A stretch of DNA of 6,836 bases from JACCXJ01 sp052387115 (GCA_052387115.1 JBQTJM010000240.1:1-6836); one strand, 5' to 3'. Numbered from the stretch's first letter, positions 1-6,836 are shown. Made by a program: numbers and translations. The notes: generated by a model not told the origin, from the sequence alone.

Positions 1-221
1 TCCCCTATCTCGACGTCGTCTATCGCGTCAAACGCCGTTTCGGTGTGCCGACCCTGGTCTACCAAGTCAGCGGCGAATACGCCATGATCGTCGCGGCGGC
101 CGGGAACGGCTGGCTAGACGAGCGCGCGGTGGTCCTGGAGTGCTTACTCGCCTGCAAGCGCGCCGGTGCCGATGCCGTCCTGACCTATTTCGCCAAGAAG
201 GCGGCGCAGTGGCTGGACTGA
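1..221 (+). CDS. hemB: Delta-aminolevulinic acid dehydratase (porphobilinogen synthase), C-terminal part
   Basis: This is the last 72 residues of HemB, which joins two 5-aminolevulinate molecules into porphobilinogen in the cytoplasm, an early step of haem, sirohaem, cobalamin and chlorophyll synthesis. The frame opens at base 3 and ends at TGA 219-221. Seen: PYLDVVYRVKRRFGVPTLVY, then QVSGEYAM, the highly conserved HemB segment following the active-site lysines, then NGWLDE and the terminal helix RAGADAVLTYFAKKAAQW. The end LTYFAKxAAxW is typical of bacterial HemB, so the C-terminus looks complete and intact. The N-terminal part, including the Schiff-base lysine, lies outside the window. The gene points toward ntrC. 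A second, partial copy of its last 32 or so codons lies at 2024-2122. Identification is by motif recognition and is near certain. Confidence 0.96.
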   Translation, partial: PYLDVVYRVKRRFGVPTLVYQVSGEYAMIVAAAGNGWLDERAVVLECLLACKRAGADAVLTYFAKKAAQWLD

Positions 222-250
222 CGCGGCTGCACGGCCGTGGCGCGCAGGGT

Positions 251-317
251 ATAGGGCGTAGGGGCGCACGGCGTGCGCCCTATATGTGCTGCAATAGAGA
301 GCGCCGTGCGCCCCTAC
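251..317. repeat. GC-rich palindromic element between hemB and the ntrC relic
   Basis: Seen: a perfect 16-base inverted repeat, GTAGGGGCGCACGGCG at 258-273 and its reverse complement at 302-317, enclosing 28 bases. Inside it sits a second hairpin (262-269 pairs with 273-280, 3-base loop), and a further 8-base pairing joins 251-258 to 276-283, so the arms can form mutually exclusive stems. There is no T-tract after either arm, so a classical intrinsic terminator is not supported, although the strong stem between converging genes could still slow polymerase. Short palindromes beginning TGTAGGGGCG are, to my knowledge, dispersed repeats in many environmental bacteria; this looks like one such REP- or MITE-like unit. 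It supplies the TAG stop of the ntrC relic and is absent from the second junction copy at 2123-2132. Confidence 0.8.
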
Positions 318-370
318 ACATCCCGCATTCCGAGCTCCTGGATCTTGCGGGTCAGGGTGTTGCGGCCCCT
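314..370 (-). pseudogene. Relic of an ntrC 3' end (C-terminal helix-turn-helix of NtrC)
   Basis: Read on the minus strand, this stretch encodes GRNTLTRKIQELGMRDV and a TAG stop, identical in protein to the last 17 residues of the intact NtrC at 2133-3542. The 18 codons including the stop (314-367) match at 51 of 54 bases and the three differences are all synonymous. Further upstream the match fades: the next residues read EGRLAGVSR instead of RRQDAAKLLGW, still helix-turn-helix-like, and then become unrecognisable. The frame is closed by a stop at 488-490, so at most about 57 codons are open and no start, receiver or AAA+ domain is present. It cannot make a working regulator. It forms half of a duplicated hemB/ntrC junction that flanks the Rhs cassette. 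Confidence 0.85.
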
Positions 371-614
371 GGAAACACCGGCCAACCGCCCCTCGCGAGT
401 CGGGTCGGGAACGACTGGAGGGTGGTGGCGGGCGCGGTGCAGAGGCTCCTCTACCGGAATACGTGTGCGCCGATAGCGTGATGTTCCTCAACGACGATCC
501 CTCGCCCCGCGGGCGGACAGCAAGCCCTTCGCGGCCTCGCCCGAGACGGACCGGGGCGGCGTCCTACGCCGCCGATGGACTGGGGAATGTCGAGGCCACC
601 AAGTGCAGGATCTC
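371..614. other. Gene-free stretch upstream of the Rhs cassette
   Basis: No gene is recognised here. The minus-strand relic frame fades out by about 400. On the + strand a 49-codon frame runs from ATG 481 to TGA 628-630 and overlaps the Rhs start as ATGA; its product is arginine- and proline-rich and matches nothing I know, apart from a short YAADGLGNVEAT that faintly resembles a YD/Rhs repeat. No convincing sigma-70 promoter is seen ahead of the Rhs gene. It may be degraded remains of a longer rhs gene or of the incoming DNA. Confidence 0.4.
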
Positions 615-620
615 AAGGAG
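615..620 (+). promoter_or_regulatory. Ribosome binding site of the truncated Rhs gene
   Basis: AAGGAG lies 6 bases before ATG 627, an ideal Shine-Dalgarno. It decides the start: the in-frame GTG at 603 would put this site inside the gene and has no site of its own. It also shows that the shortened Rhs gene has its own translation start and need not be read as a fused tail of a larger gene. Confidence 0.75.
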
Positions 621-626
621 ACACAG

Positions 627-1565
627 ATGAGTCACGGAATGATACGGTTTATCGCCACCCTGTTCCTCGCGTGCTTGAGCCTCGTGGCTCAGGGCGTCGA
701 GGAGGTCATCTACTACCACAATGACGCGCTCGGCTCACCCATCATCGCGACCGATCAAGAAGGTCGCGTGGTGTGGCGCAAGTCGTATGCGCCTTACGGT
801 CAACCGATCGGCCAGACCGCCCCCAACGAGCCCGGTTACACCGGCAAGTTCGAGGAGCCGGACCTCGGGATCCAGAACTTCGGCGCCCGCTGGTACGACC
901 CGCGCATCGGCCGCTTCCTCGCCATCGACCCCGCCGGGTTCGATCCCCAGAACCCTCAGAGCTTCAACCGGTATGCGTATGCCAATAACAACCCGTACAG
1001 GTATGTCGACCCGGATGGACGGATCCCCGTAGAAACTATTTGGGACGCCGGAAACGTCGTCTATGACGTTGTCACCGGCAACTGGGGCGATGCGGGACTC
1101 GATGCCGGGGCGATGCTCATCCCCTTCGTGCCGGCCGGGATCTCGAAACTCAGGCACGTGGATGAGGCCGCCGAGGCCGTCGGCGGCGCAGCGCAGGCTG
1201 CGAAGGGAATAACAACTCCGCACGGTCGGGCGGTCCAAGCCGACACTGGTGCGGCACGTGCGGCACTGCATGAATTGGAGTCGGGAGCAACCGTCTACCG
1301 CCAGGGGTCATTCGGGGTCCAGAACACTACCGATGCTCAGTTTTGGTCGTTGCAGAATCCGGCGATTACCGACGATTTCGCTAAAAAGATGGGAATGCCC
1401 GGATCTACTGCTGAACCCGATTGGATGATGGGAGGTAGGGTTCGCCGCGATTCACCCGTAGTAACCCGTCCTGCTTTCGGGCTCGGTTCTAATTCTGGAG
1501 GAGACATAGAGGCCGTTGTGCCACCAGGCGGAGTAGAAAACCTTTGGTTCCACATGCCTGACTGA
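627..1565 (+). CDS. Truncated Rhs-family protein with signal-peptide-like N-terminus and C-terminal toxin-like domain
   Basis: 312 residues from ATG 627. Residues 1-23 (basic start, then FIATLFLACLSLVAQG) look like a Sec signal peptide, possibly with Cys15 as a weak lipobox candidate. Residues about 27-130 are the last Rhs core repeats: YYHNDALGSP, DQEGRVVWRKSYAPYGQP, YTGKFEEPDLGIQNFGARWYDP, GRFLAIDP and NRYAYANNNPYRYVDPDG. Residues about 131-195 are the linker usual before Rhs toxins (GLDAGAMLIPFVPAGISK). Residues about 205-312 are the variable tip. The tip carries VYRQG (Arg225), FWS (Ser241), a TRPA segment and GGDIEAVV (Glu295), ending FHMPD. This order could be an Arg-Ser-Glu ADP-ribosyltransferase layout, but that is an inference. 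Full-length Rhs proteins exceed 1000 residues, so the shell is missing. The last third is more A/T-rich than the core. The next gene is the likely immunity partner. Confidence 0.88.
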   Translation: MSHGMIRFIATLFLACLSLVAQGVEEVIYYHNDALGSPIIATDQEGRVVWRKSYAPYGQPIGQTAPNEPGYTGKFEEPDLGIQNFGARWYDPRIGRFLAIDPAGFDPQNPQSFNRYAYANNNPYRYVDPDGRIPVETIWDAGNVVYDVVTGNWGDAGLDAGAMLIPFVPAGISKLRHVDEAAEAVGGAAQAAKGITTPHGRAVQADTGAARAALHELESGATVYRQGSFGVQNTTDAQFWSLQNPAITDDFAKKMGMPGSTAEPDWMMGGRVRRDSPVVTRPAFGLGSNSGGDIEAVVPPGGVENLWFHMPD

Positions 1566-1584
1566 CGAGGCTCTCGTACCTACC

Positions 1585-1857
1585 ATGCGACTTGAAAGCA
1601 ACGAGGATCTTTACGAGTTCCTGCTACGGTTTGCGAAGGAACTCCAGGCCCACGGAGAAGCCCAACTTGCAAAAGAGGTTATATTCGCAAGCCGGTTTGC
1701 TAGTGGGTCCGCTTCTGAGTTTGCACACGAAGCGCATCACATTCTAACTAGAATAGAGCGATCCAGTCCGGCTGCTCTAACACCTGAAGAATGCCGGACC
1801 CTAAGGGATGTGATCACGCAGATAAACGAAGCCTTCCGGACAATCGGTGGTGCATGA
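1585..1857 (+). CDS. Putative immunity protein for the upstream Rhs toxin
   Basis: 90 residues, with no recognised named family. It starts 19 bases after the Rhs stop on the same strand. The sequence is hydrophilic, with no signal peptide or membrane segment, and looks all-helical: DLYEFLLRFAKELQ, GEAQLAKEVIFASRF, SEFAHEAHHILTRIE, and a final helix TLRDVITQINEAFRTIGG. Position, small size and cytoplasmic character match the immunity proteins that follow Rhs and CDI toxin tips; the function is therefore inferred from context. The pattern of a helical protein with 'FASGSASEF' is reminiscent of small unnamed proteins found beside polymorphic toxins. The ribosome site is weak: GAGG at 1567-1570 lies 14 bases from the ATG, so translation may depend on coupling to the Rhs gene. 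Like the toxin tip, the gene is visibly richer in A and T than hemB, ntrC and lysA, a sign of separate origin. Confidence 0.75.
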   Translation: MRLESNEDLYEFLLRFAKELQAHGEAQLAKEVIFASRFASGSASEFAHEAHHILTRIERSSPAALTPEECRTLRDVITQINEAFRTIGGA

Positions 1858-1863
1858 ACGGTT

Positions 1864-1879
1864 CAGTTAAGCAGTTAAG
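1864..1879. repeat. Perfect 8-base tandem repeat (CAGTTAAG twice)
   Basis: CAGTTAAG at 1864-1871 is followed immediately by CAGTTAAG at 1872-1879, just 3' of the immunity gene. It is too short to assign a role. It may be chance, replication slippage, or the scar of a recombination event at the end of the cassette. Confidence 0.5.
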
Positions 1880-1982
1880 TAACTTGACCCGCTCTAGTCG
1901 ACCCCTGCGACTCGCCGTGGGGATTTTTCGGGGTGCCTGGTGGTTCCCTCCCTGCGACACTCGGCTCTGCACCGATCGTTCG

Positions 1983-2011
1983 GGGCCGGGGATAACCGGT
2001 GAACCCGGCCC
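1983..2011 (+). terminator. GC-rich hairpin downstream of the toxin/immunity pair
   Basis: GGGCCGGG (1983-1990) pairs perfectly with CCCGGCCC (2004-2011) across a 13-base loop that itself contains the palindrome ACCGGT. It lies about 125 bases after the immunity stop. Only a short pyrimidine run (TCTTC) follows, so it could be a weak intrinsic terminator for the cassette or simply a stable stem. The stem is seen; the terminator role is inferred. Confidence 0.4.
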
Positions 2012-2023
2012 TCTTCAGGCGCC

Positions 2024-2122
2024 CGCGCCGCCGCCTTGGAGTGCTTACTCGCCTGCAAGCGCGCCGGTGCCGATGCGATCCTGACCTATTTCGCCAAGAG
2101 GGCCGCGCAATGGTTTGCCTGA
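2024..2122 (+). pseudogene. Relic of a hemB 3' end
   Basis: In one frame this encodes RAAALECLLACKRAGADA, then ILTYFAKRAAQWFA and TGA 2120-2122, clearly the C-terminal helix of HemB. From the Leu codon on (2036-2122), 78 of 87 bases match the true hemB end at 135-221. Four codon differences are synonymous and the amino-acid changes are Val/Ile, Lys/Arg, Leu/Phe and Asp/Ala, so this is a related but distinct allele and not a fresh copy. Left of about 2024 the resemblance stops; there is no start and no upstream HemB sequence. Its stop lies 10 bases from the stop of the intact ntrC, so it forms the hemB side of the second junction copy. Confidence 0.87.
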
Positions 2123-2132
2123 CCCCGGTCGA

Positions 2133-3542
<1,410 letters not shown>

Positions 3543-3557
3543 GGTTTTCGAGCCATA

Positions 3558-4601
3558 TCAGAGAGTGGGCAGGCGGACCGTGAAGCGTGTCTCGCCCGGT
3601 TTGGAGGTGAATTCGATGAGTCCCCCGTGGCCGTAGATGAGGGCCTGGGCAATCGAGAGTCCGAGTCCGGTGCCGTCGGCCCGGCCGCTGACCATGGGGT
3701 AGAAGATATCGTCGCGGACCTCCGCAGGCACGCCCGGCCCATTGTCGATGATGTCGATGCGGATCACCATCCGGTAGCGGTTGACGCCGATGGTGACCTG
3801 GCGATCGGCGCGCGTCCTCAATACCACTTTTCCAATCCCGCACAGGGCCTGCACGGCGTTGCGCACCATATTGAGGAAGGCCTGGATCAACTGGTCGCGG
3901 TCCGCGAGCAGCGCCGGCAGGCTCGGGTCGTAGTCCCGCTCCACCGTCAAGGTGGGCGGACCCTCGGCGCTCACCAGGGTGCGCACGTGCTCCAGGACCT
4001 CGTGGATGTTGATGGTGCGTTTGTGCGGGCGGTAATTCGGGATCAGCATGCGGTCCACGAGACCGCGCAGTCGGTCCACCTCGTCGACGATGAGGCGGGT
4101 GTACTCGGCGTATTCGGGCAGCTCGCGTTCGAGCAGTTGTGCCGCGCCGCGGATCCCGCCCAGCGGGTTCTTGACCTCATGGGCCATGCCCTTGAGCATG
4201 GTGCGAATGGCGTTCTGCTGGGTGGCCACGGCCTCGTCGCGCAGCACGCGACGGTAGCGATCGGCATTGGTCATCTCGACCAGAATGTGCGATACCTTGG
4301 TGCCCTGGAACAGCGGGGCCGCCGTGAAATCGAGTGAGATCCGCGTCCCCCAGGGGGTGGTAAGGTCCACACCCCATTCGGTCACCGCCTGTCCACTGGC
4401 CTGCACGCGCTCCAGGGCGGTGGCGATCGCGGTGTCCCGAAACAGTTCGTCGGGGGCGCGCCCGAGCACTTTGCGCGCGCTCGCCGACAAGAGATGCTCG
4501 CCGGCGGCGTTGATGAGCGTAAGCCTGGCGTCGTGATCGAACAGCAGCACGGCGGTAGAGAGATTATCGACCAACCACCCCGCCTGAACGTGCTTGATCA
4601 T
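3558..4601 (-). CDS. ntrB: Nitrogen regulation sensor histidine kinase NtrB (GlnL)
   Basis: 347 residues, the usual family length, soluble, with no membrane segments. Residues about 8-115 form a PAS domain (LSTAVLLFDHDARLTLINAAG). Residues about 130-195 are the dimerisation/phosphoacceptor region with His141 in GMAHEVKNPLGGIRGAAQLL, the classic NtrB H-box. The ATPase domain shows the N-box around Asn248 (FLNMVRNAVQAL), the G1 box DNGPG (286-290), the F-box IFYPMVSGRADGTGLGLS and the G2 box at 310-316. It autophosphorylates His141 and passes the phosphate to Asp55 of NtrC; in known systems PII protein switches it to a phosphatase when nitrogen is plentiful. Start ATG 4599-4601 is supported by AAGGA 8 bases upstream. 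The gene is directly followed by ntrC, forming an operon. Confidence 0.97.
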   Translation of the reverse strand: MIKHVQAGWLVDNLSTAVLLFDHDARLTLINAAGEHLLSASARKVLGRAPDELFRDTAIATALERVQASGQAVTEWGVDLTTPWGTRISLDFTAAPLFQGTKVSHILVEMTNADRYRRVLRDEAVATQQNAIRTMLKGMAHEVKNPLGGIRGAAQLLERELPEYAEYTRLIVDEVDRLRGLVDRMLIPNYRPHKRTINIHEVLEHVRTLVSAEGPPTLTVERDYDPSLPALLADRDQLIQAFLNMVRNAVQALCGIGKVVLRTRADRQVTIGVNRYRMVIRIDIIDNGPGVPAEVRDDIFYPMVSGRADGTGLGLSIAQALIYGHGGLIEFTSKPGETRFTVRLPTL

Positions 4602-4604
4602 ACC

Positions 4605-4614
4605 CCTCTTCCTT
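4605..4614 (-). promoter_or_regulatory. Ribosome binding site of ntrB
   Basis: On the minus strand AAGGAAGAGG precedes the ATG at 4601 (AAGGA 8 bases away, GAGG 3 bases away), which fixes the ntrB start and supports independent initiation here, in contrast to ntrC. Confidence 0.65.
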
Positions 4615-4760
4615 GCGGTGCACCATGGCGGGGCGTGCCCTGACCTACCATTACGCTCGCCGCGAGGATTAGATAGATTAGCAAAATCGTTGGCTTACGT
4701 TCGTGCCCCGGGATCCGGTGGAAGGTGGGCGGCGTGCCGGTGCGACGCTAACGTGCAGGG

Positions 4761-4776
4761 GGCAAAATCCAGACCA
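4761..4776 (-). promoter_or_regulatory. Possible sigma-54 (-24/-12) site upstream of ntrBC
   Basis: On the minus strand TGGTCTGGATTTTGCC has TGG and TTGC at the spacing of the sigma-54 consensus TGGCAC-N5-TTGC, but the CAC part is missing. It lies in the 236-base gap between the DUF4124 gene and ntrB, about 160 bases before the ntrB start, where autoregulation by NtrC would be reasonable. A GGTGCACC palindrome at 4617-4624 resembles an NtrC half-site but sits downstream. Weak evidence. Confidence 0.25.
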
Positions 4777-4837
4777 CGCGAGGCCACTCTGCCCACCACG
4801 ACGCGCCGCCGGTCGGGGTCCGGATCAAGGCGCTGTG

Positions 4838-5404
4838 TTACGGGGTTGGTGGAGGCGTCGCAGGCGGCGCTGCTGGGGCTACCGAGATGCGCTTCATGTG
4901 GAAAACCGAGGGCGGTGATTCGCCCAGCACCTGGCCACCCGCATCGACGATCCGCGCCTGCAGGGTGTAGCTGTTGCGATCGAGGTTGGTCACCGTGAAG
5001 CTGGTGGCGGTGATCGGCTCACCCAGTGCTTGCCCGTTGAGCAACACCACCAGCTTGTGGCCCAGCGTCCCTTGAAGTGCCGGCGCCACGGCGATCTCGA
5101 TGGACACATTGCCGGAGTTGTCCCACACCGTGCCGTCATCGGGCGGGTTGACCACCGCGATCGTGTCGTAGCCGGCGAACTTCGGCGCCGCCGGGTCCGA
5201 GGGCGCCGGATCGGCGGCCGGTGCCGCGGCCGGTGTGGGTGCCGGCGCCGGGGCGGCCGGCGTCTCGGGGATCCGGATCACCTGTGCATCGGGTCGGGCC
5301 TGATCGGAATACTGGGTGTTGCCGTCGGGATCGACCCATCGGTAGACGTCCGCGGCGGGCGAGGCCGCGCTCCAAAGCCCTAGACACAAGACCAGCCGAT
5401 GCAT
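4838..5404 (-). CDS. Exported DUF4124 protein with C-terminal beta-sandwich-like domain
   Basis: 188 residues from ATG 5402-5404. Residues 1-18 are a signal peptide (HRLVLCLGLWSAASPAADV, cleavage likely after a final Ala). Residues 19-37 are the start of a DUF4124 domain, with its hallmark DVYRWVDPDGNTQYSDQ. Residues 45-75 are a Pro/Ala-rich linker. Residues 78-175 are beta-strand-rich (TIAVVNPPDDGTVWDNSGNVSIEI, HKLVVLLNGQ, SFTVTNLDRNSYTLQARIVD) and look like an Ig-like sandwich; the tail is Pro/Ala-rich. It should act in the periplasm or cell envelope, but no reaction is known for this family. I recall proteins of this type lying near glnA and ntrB in gammaproteobacteria, so a link to nitrogen genes is a context inference. 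The frame stays open up to 5551, but the extra N-terminus is Arg-rich and would bury the signal peptide. Confidence 0.85.
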   Translation of the reverse strand: MHRLVLCLGLWSAASPAADVYRWVDPDGNTQYSDQARPDAQVIRIPETPAAPAPAPTPAAAPAADPAPSDPAAPKFAGYDTIAVVNPPDDGTVWDNSGNVSIEIAVAPALQGTLGHKLVVLLNGQALGEPITATSFTVTNLDRNSYTLQARIVDAGGQVLGESPPSVFHMKRISVAPAAPPATPPPTP

Positions 5405-5410
5405 GCAGGG

Positions 5411-5439
5411 AGCATAGACAAGCGCGGGGCGCGGAGCAA
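5411..5439 (-). promoter_or_regulatory. Sigma-70-like promoter of the DUF4124 gene
   Basis: On the minus strand TTGCTC (5434-5439) and TATGCT (5411-5416) are separated by exactly 17 bases, close to the TTGACA/TATAAT consensus. The -10 ends only 6 bases before the ATG at 5404, so transcription would begin at or next to the start codon. No Shine-Dalgarno precedes the ATG, consistent with a leaderless mRNA. The boxes are seen; activity is inferred. Confidence 0.5.
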
Positions 5440-5603
5440 GGTTCGAGGGTCGCACCGACGTGGTGGACGCCCGCGCCCGGCCCACCGTATCGCAGCCCAC
5501 CTTGCCGCGGAACGGTCGCATCGGAAAGGCGTGCGCACCGATGATGTGCATTGCCGCTCCGCGCGCACCATCCGTGCCGTGATGGCTGTGATAGGGAGGG
5601 GCG

Positions 5604-6836
5604 CTAGGCTGGCGGGATCACCTCTCCGCTCATGAGGTCCTGTACAGTTCCGCGGCGCCGGACCAGATGGATCCGCTCACCGTCCGCCAGGACCTCGGCG
5701 GCGCGCGGCCTTGTGTTATAGGTCGAGCTCATGGAAGAGCCATAAGCCCCCGCTGCACAGACGGCCAGGATATCGCCGGGTGAGAGGTAGAGGGCGCGCC
5801 CCGAGCCGAGAAAGTCGCCCGATTCACATACCGGCCCGGCGATCTCATAGCGGCGCTCGGGACCCGGGCGGCGTTCGACCGGTACGATGTCGTGCCAGGC
5901 ATCGTAGAGTGCGGGTCTCACCAGATCGTTCATGGCGGCATCTACGATGGCGAAGGGCGTGTGCTCCACGTCCTTCAGGTATTCGACGCGCGTCAAGAGC
6001 ACGCCGTTCGGCCCCACCACCGCGCGTCCCGGCTCGGTGATGACCGAGAGCGGCGTGCCGCCCAGGCGGGCGAGGACGGCGTGCGCGTAGGCCGCGGGGG
6101 TCGGCGGCGATTCTTCGCGGTAGCGGATGCCGAGCCCCCCGCCGATGTCGATGTGCCTCAATGCGATGCCTCGTGCATCGAGCCGTGCCACGAGGCCGAG
6201 CACCTGGTCCAGGGCCTCGATCACGACATCGAGGCGGGTGAGCTGCGAGCCGATGTGCACAGCGATCCCGCACACCTCGATATGCGCCAGGTCCATGGCT
6301 TCTGCATAAACGGCCTCGGCCTCCCGGGCCGGGATGCCGAACTTGTTGGCGTTGGTGCCGGTGGCGATGTAGGGGTGGGTCTTCGCGTCGACATCGGGGT
6401 TGACGCGGATCGCTACCGGCGCCCGCACGCCGAGCGTCGACGCGATCTGATGCAGGCGCCTCAACTCGGGCAGCGATTCGACGTTGAAGCAATGAATCCC
6501 GACCGTGAGGGCGCGCAGCATCTCATCGGCGCGCTTGCCGACCCCCGAGAAAACGACCTTCCCCGGGTCTCCCCCGGCCGCCAGCACGCGTTCCAATTCG
6601 CCCACCGAGACGATATCGAAACCCGAGCCCAGGCGCGCCAGGAGGTTCAGGACGGCGAGGTTGCCGTTGGCCTTGACGGCGTAACAGACGAGATGCGGAT
6701 GACTGCCGAAGGCGCCGTCGAAGGCGTGCCAGGCGCCCTCGATCCCGCCCCGCGAATAGACGTAACACGGGGTCCCGAACTCCTCGGCGATGGCCGTGAG
6801 CGCTACCCCCTCGACGTACAGCGCGCCGTTACGGTA
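5604..6836 (-). CDS. lysA: Diaminopimelate decarboxylase, missing only the extreme N-terminus
   Basis: 410 residues are visible, cut by the right edge; families run to about 415-420, so only a few residues are missing. LysA removes CO2 from meso-diaminopimelate to give L-lysine, the last step of lysine synthesis, using pyridoxal phosphate in the cytoplasm. Seen, numbered from the first visible codon: YRNGALYVEGV (1-11); the PLP lysine Lys55 in CYAVKANGNLAVL; GFDIVSVGELERVL; NPDVDAKTHPYIATG then NKFG; HIGSQ (194-198); the phosphate-binding glycine loop DIGGGLG; EPGRAVVG (268-275); the catalytic Cys in CESGDFLGSG (337-346); and GAYGSSMSSTYNTRPR. The stop is TAG 5604-5606. It faces the same way as the DUF4124 gene but is separated by about 200 bases and a promoter, so it is probably transcribed separately. 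dapF, often next after lysA, is not found downstream here. Confidence 0.97.
   Translation of the reverse strand, partial: YRNGALYVEGVALTAIAEEFGTPCYVYSRGGIEGAWHAFDGAFGSHPHLVCYAVKANGNLAVLNLLARLGSGFDIVSVGELERVLAAGGDPGKVVFSGVGKRADEMLRALTVGIHCFNVESLPELRRLHQIASTLGVRAPVAIRVNPDVDAKTHPYIATGTNANKFGIPAREAEAVYAEAMDLAHIEVCGIAVHIGSQLTRLDVVIEALDQVLGLVARLDARGIALRHIDIGGGLGIRYREESPPTPAAYAHAVLARLGGTPLSVITEPGRAVVGPNGVLLTRVEYLKDVEHTPFAIVDAAMNDLVRPALYDAWHDIVPVERRPGPERRYEIAGPVCESGDFLGSGRALYLSPGDILAVCAAGAYGSSMSSTYNTRPRAAEVLADGERIHLVRRRGTVQDLMSGEVIPPA

Larger units (their letters stand above)
222..2035. mobile_element. Candidate integrated island carrying the Rhs toxin/immunity cassette, flanked by direct junction repeats
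   Basis: The segment between the true hemB stop and the hemB relic contains the ntrC relic, the truncated rhs gene and its putative immunity gene. It is bounded by two same-orientation copies of the hemB-end/ntrC-end junction (about 135-370 and 2036-2189). No integrase, transposase, tRNA or terminal inverted repeats are seen, so homologous recombination is a more likely route than site-specific insertion. Limits are approximate, since the crossover could lie anywhere within the repeated hemB or ntrC sequence. Confidence 0.55.

Noticed and set aside
140..481. 113-codon + frame starting inside the hemB end
   Set aside because: It reads the hemB end, the palindrome and the ntrC relic out of frame and contains no recognisable motif.
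603..626. GTG 603 as the Rhs start
   Set aside because: No ribosome site precedes it, whereas ATG 627 has AAGGAG at 6 bases and begins a signal-like N-terminus.
481..630. 49-codon frame overlapping the Rhs start as ATGA
   Set aside because: Arg/Pro-rich product, no ribosome site or known family; YAADGLGNVEAT is too short to call an Rhs repeat.
735..1271. 178-codon open frame on the minus strand
   Set aside because: It is antisense to the Rhs core, whose conserved motifs identify the true coding strand.
222..2122. CRISPR array, tRNA or integrase gene associated with the island
   Set aside because: No regularly spaced repeats, cloverleaf or recombinase motifs could be found in the segment.
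4594..4998. 134-codon + frame across the ntrB-DUF4124 gap
   Set aside because: Low-complexity Arg/Pro-rich product that runs antisense into the DUF4124 gene.
5405..5551. N-terminal extension of the DUF4124 gene to the ATG at 5551
   Set aside because: The extra 49 residues are Arg-rich and unlike the family, and would place the signal peptide inside the protein; a promoter also lies within this stretch.
5545..5603. Terminator after lysA
   Set aside because: Only a 5-base stem (CCATC/GATGG) with no T-tract is visible, too weak to call.

Overview
The window is high-GC DNA with the housekeeping gene content of a gammaproteobacterium: hemB (haem synthesis), the nitrogen two-component pair ntrB/ntrC, a secreted DUF4124 protein and lysA (lysine synthesis). 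DUF4124 next to ntrB is a pattern I associate with gammaproteobacteria such as purple sulfur bacteria and their relatives. The exact genus cannot be read from this sequence.

Layout, left to right. The 3' end of hemB (+) enters from the left edge and stops at 221. A palindromic element follows (251-317), then a short relic of an ntrC 3' end (minus, 314-370). About 250 bases without a recognisable gene lead to a small accessory module on the + strand. This module holds a 312-residue truncated Rhs protein (627-1565) with its own ribosome binding site, a signal-peptide-like N-terminus and a variable C-terminal domain that looks like a toxin. It is followed after 19 bases by a 90-residue putative immunity gene (1585-1857). 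Next come a short gene-free stretch with a hairpin, a relic of a hemB 3' end (2024-2122), and then the intact ntrC (minus). ntrB, a DUF4124/beta-domain exported protein and lysA (cut by the right edge) follow, all on the minus strand.

The most notable structure is a duplicated hemB/ntrC convergent junction that brackets the Rhs toxin-immunity module. On the left, hemB continues intact to its stop and faces an ntrC scrap. On the right, a hemB scrap faces the intact ntrC. The two copies are direct repeats. They differ mostly at synonymous or conservative positions, as expected for two functional alleles that diverged before one copy of each gene became a relic. This fits integration of a DNA molecule carrying the junction from a related strain (single crossover, Campbell-like), with the toxin-immunity cassette as cargo. 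The cassette's variable end and the immunity gene are visibly more A/T-rich than the flanking genes.

Functional picture. NtrB (sensor) and NtrC (sigma-54 activator) form the nitrogen-response pair, with ntrB 15 bases upstream of ntrC. The DUF4124 gene upstream has a good sigma-70-like promoter placed so that its mRNA would start at or next to the ATG. The Rhs/immunity pair is a plausible contact-dependent competition or orphan toxin cassette. Its biochemical activity is not established here; an ADP-ribosyltransferase-like arrangement is only a tentative reading.
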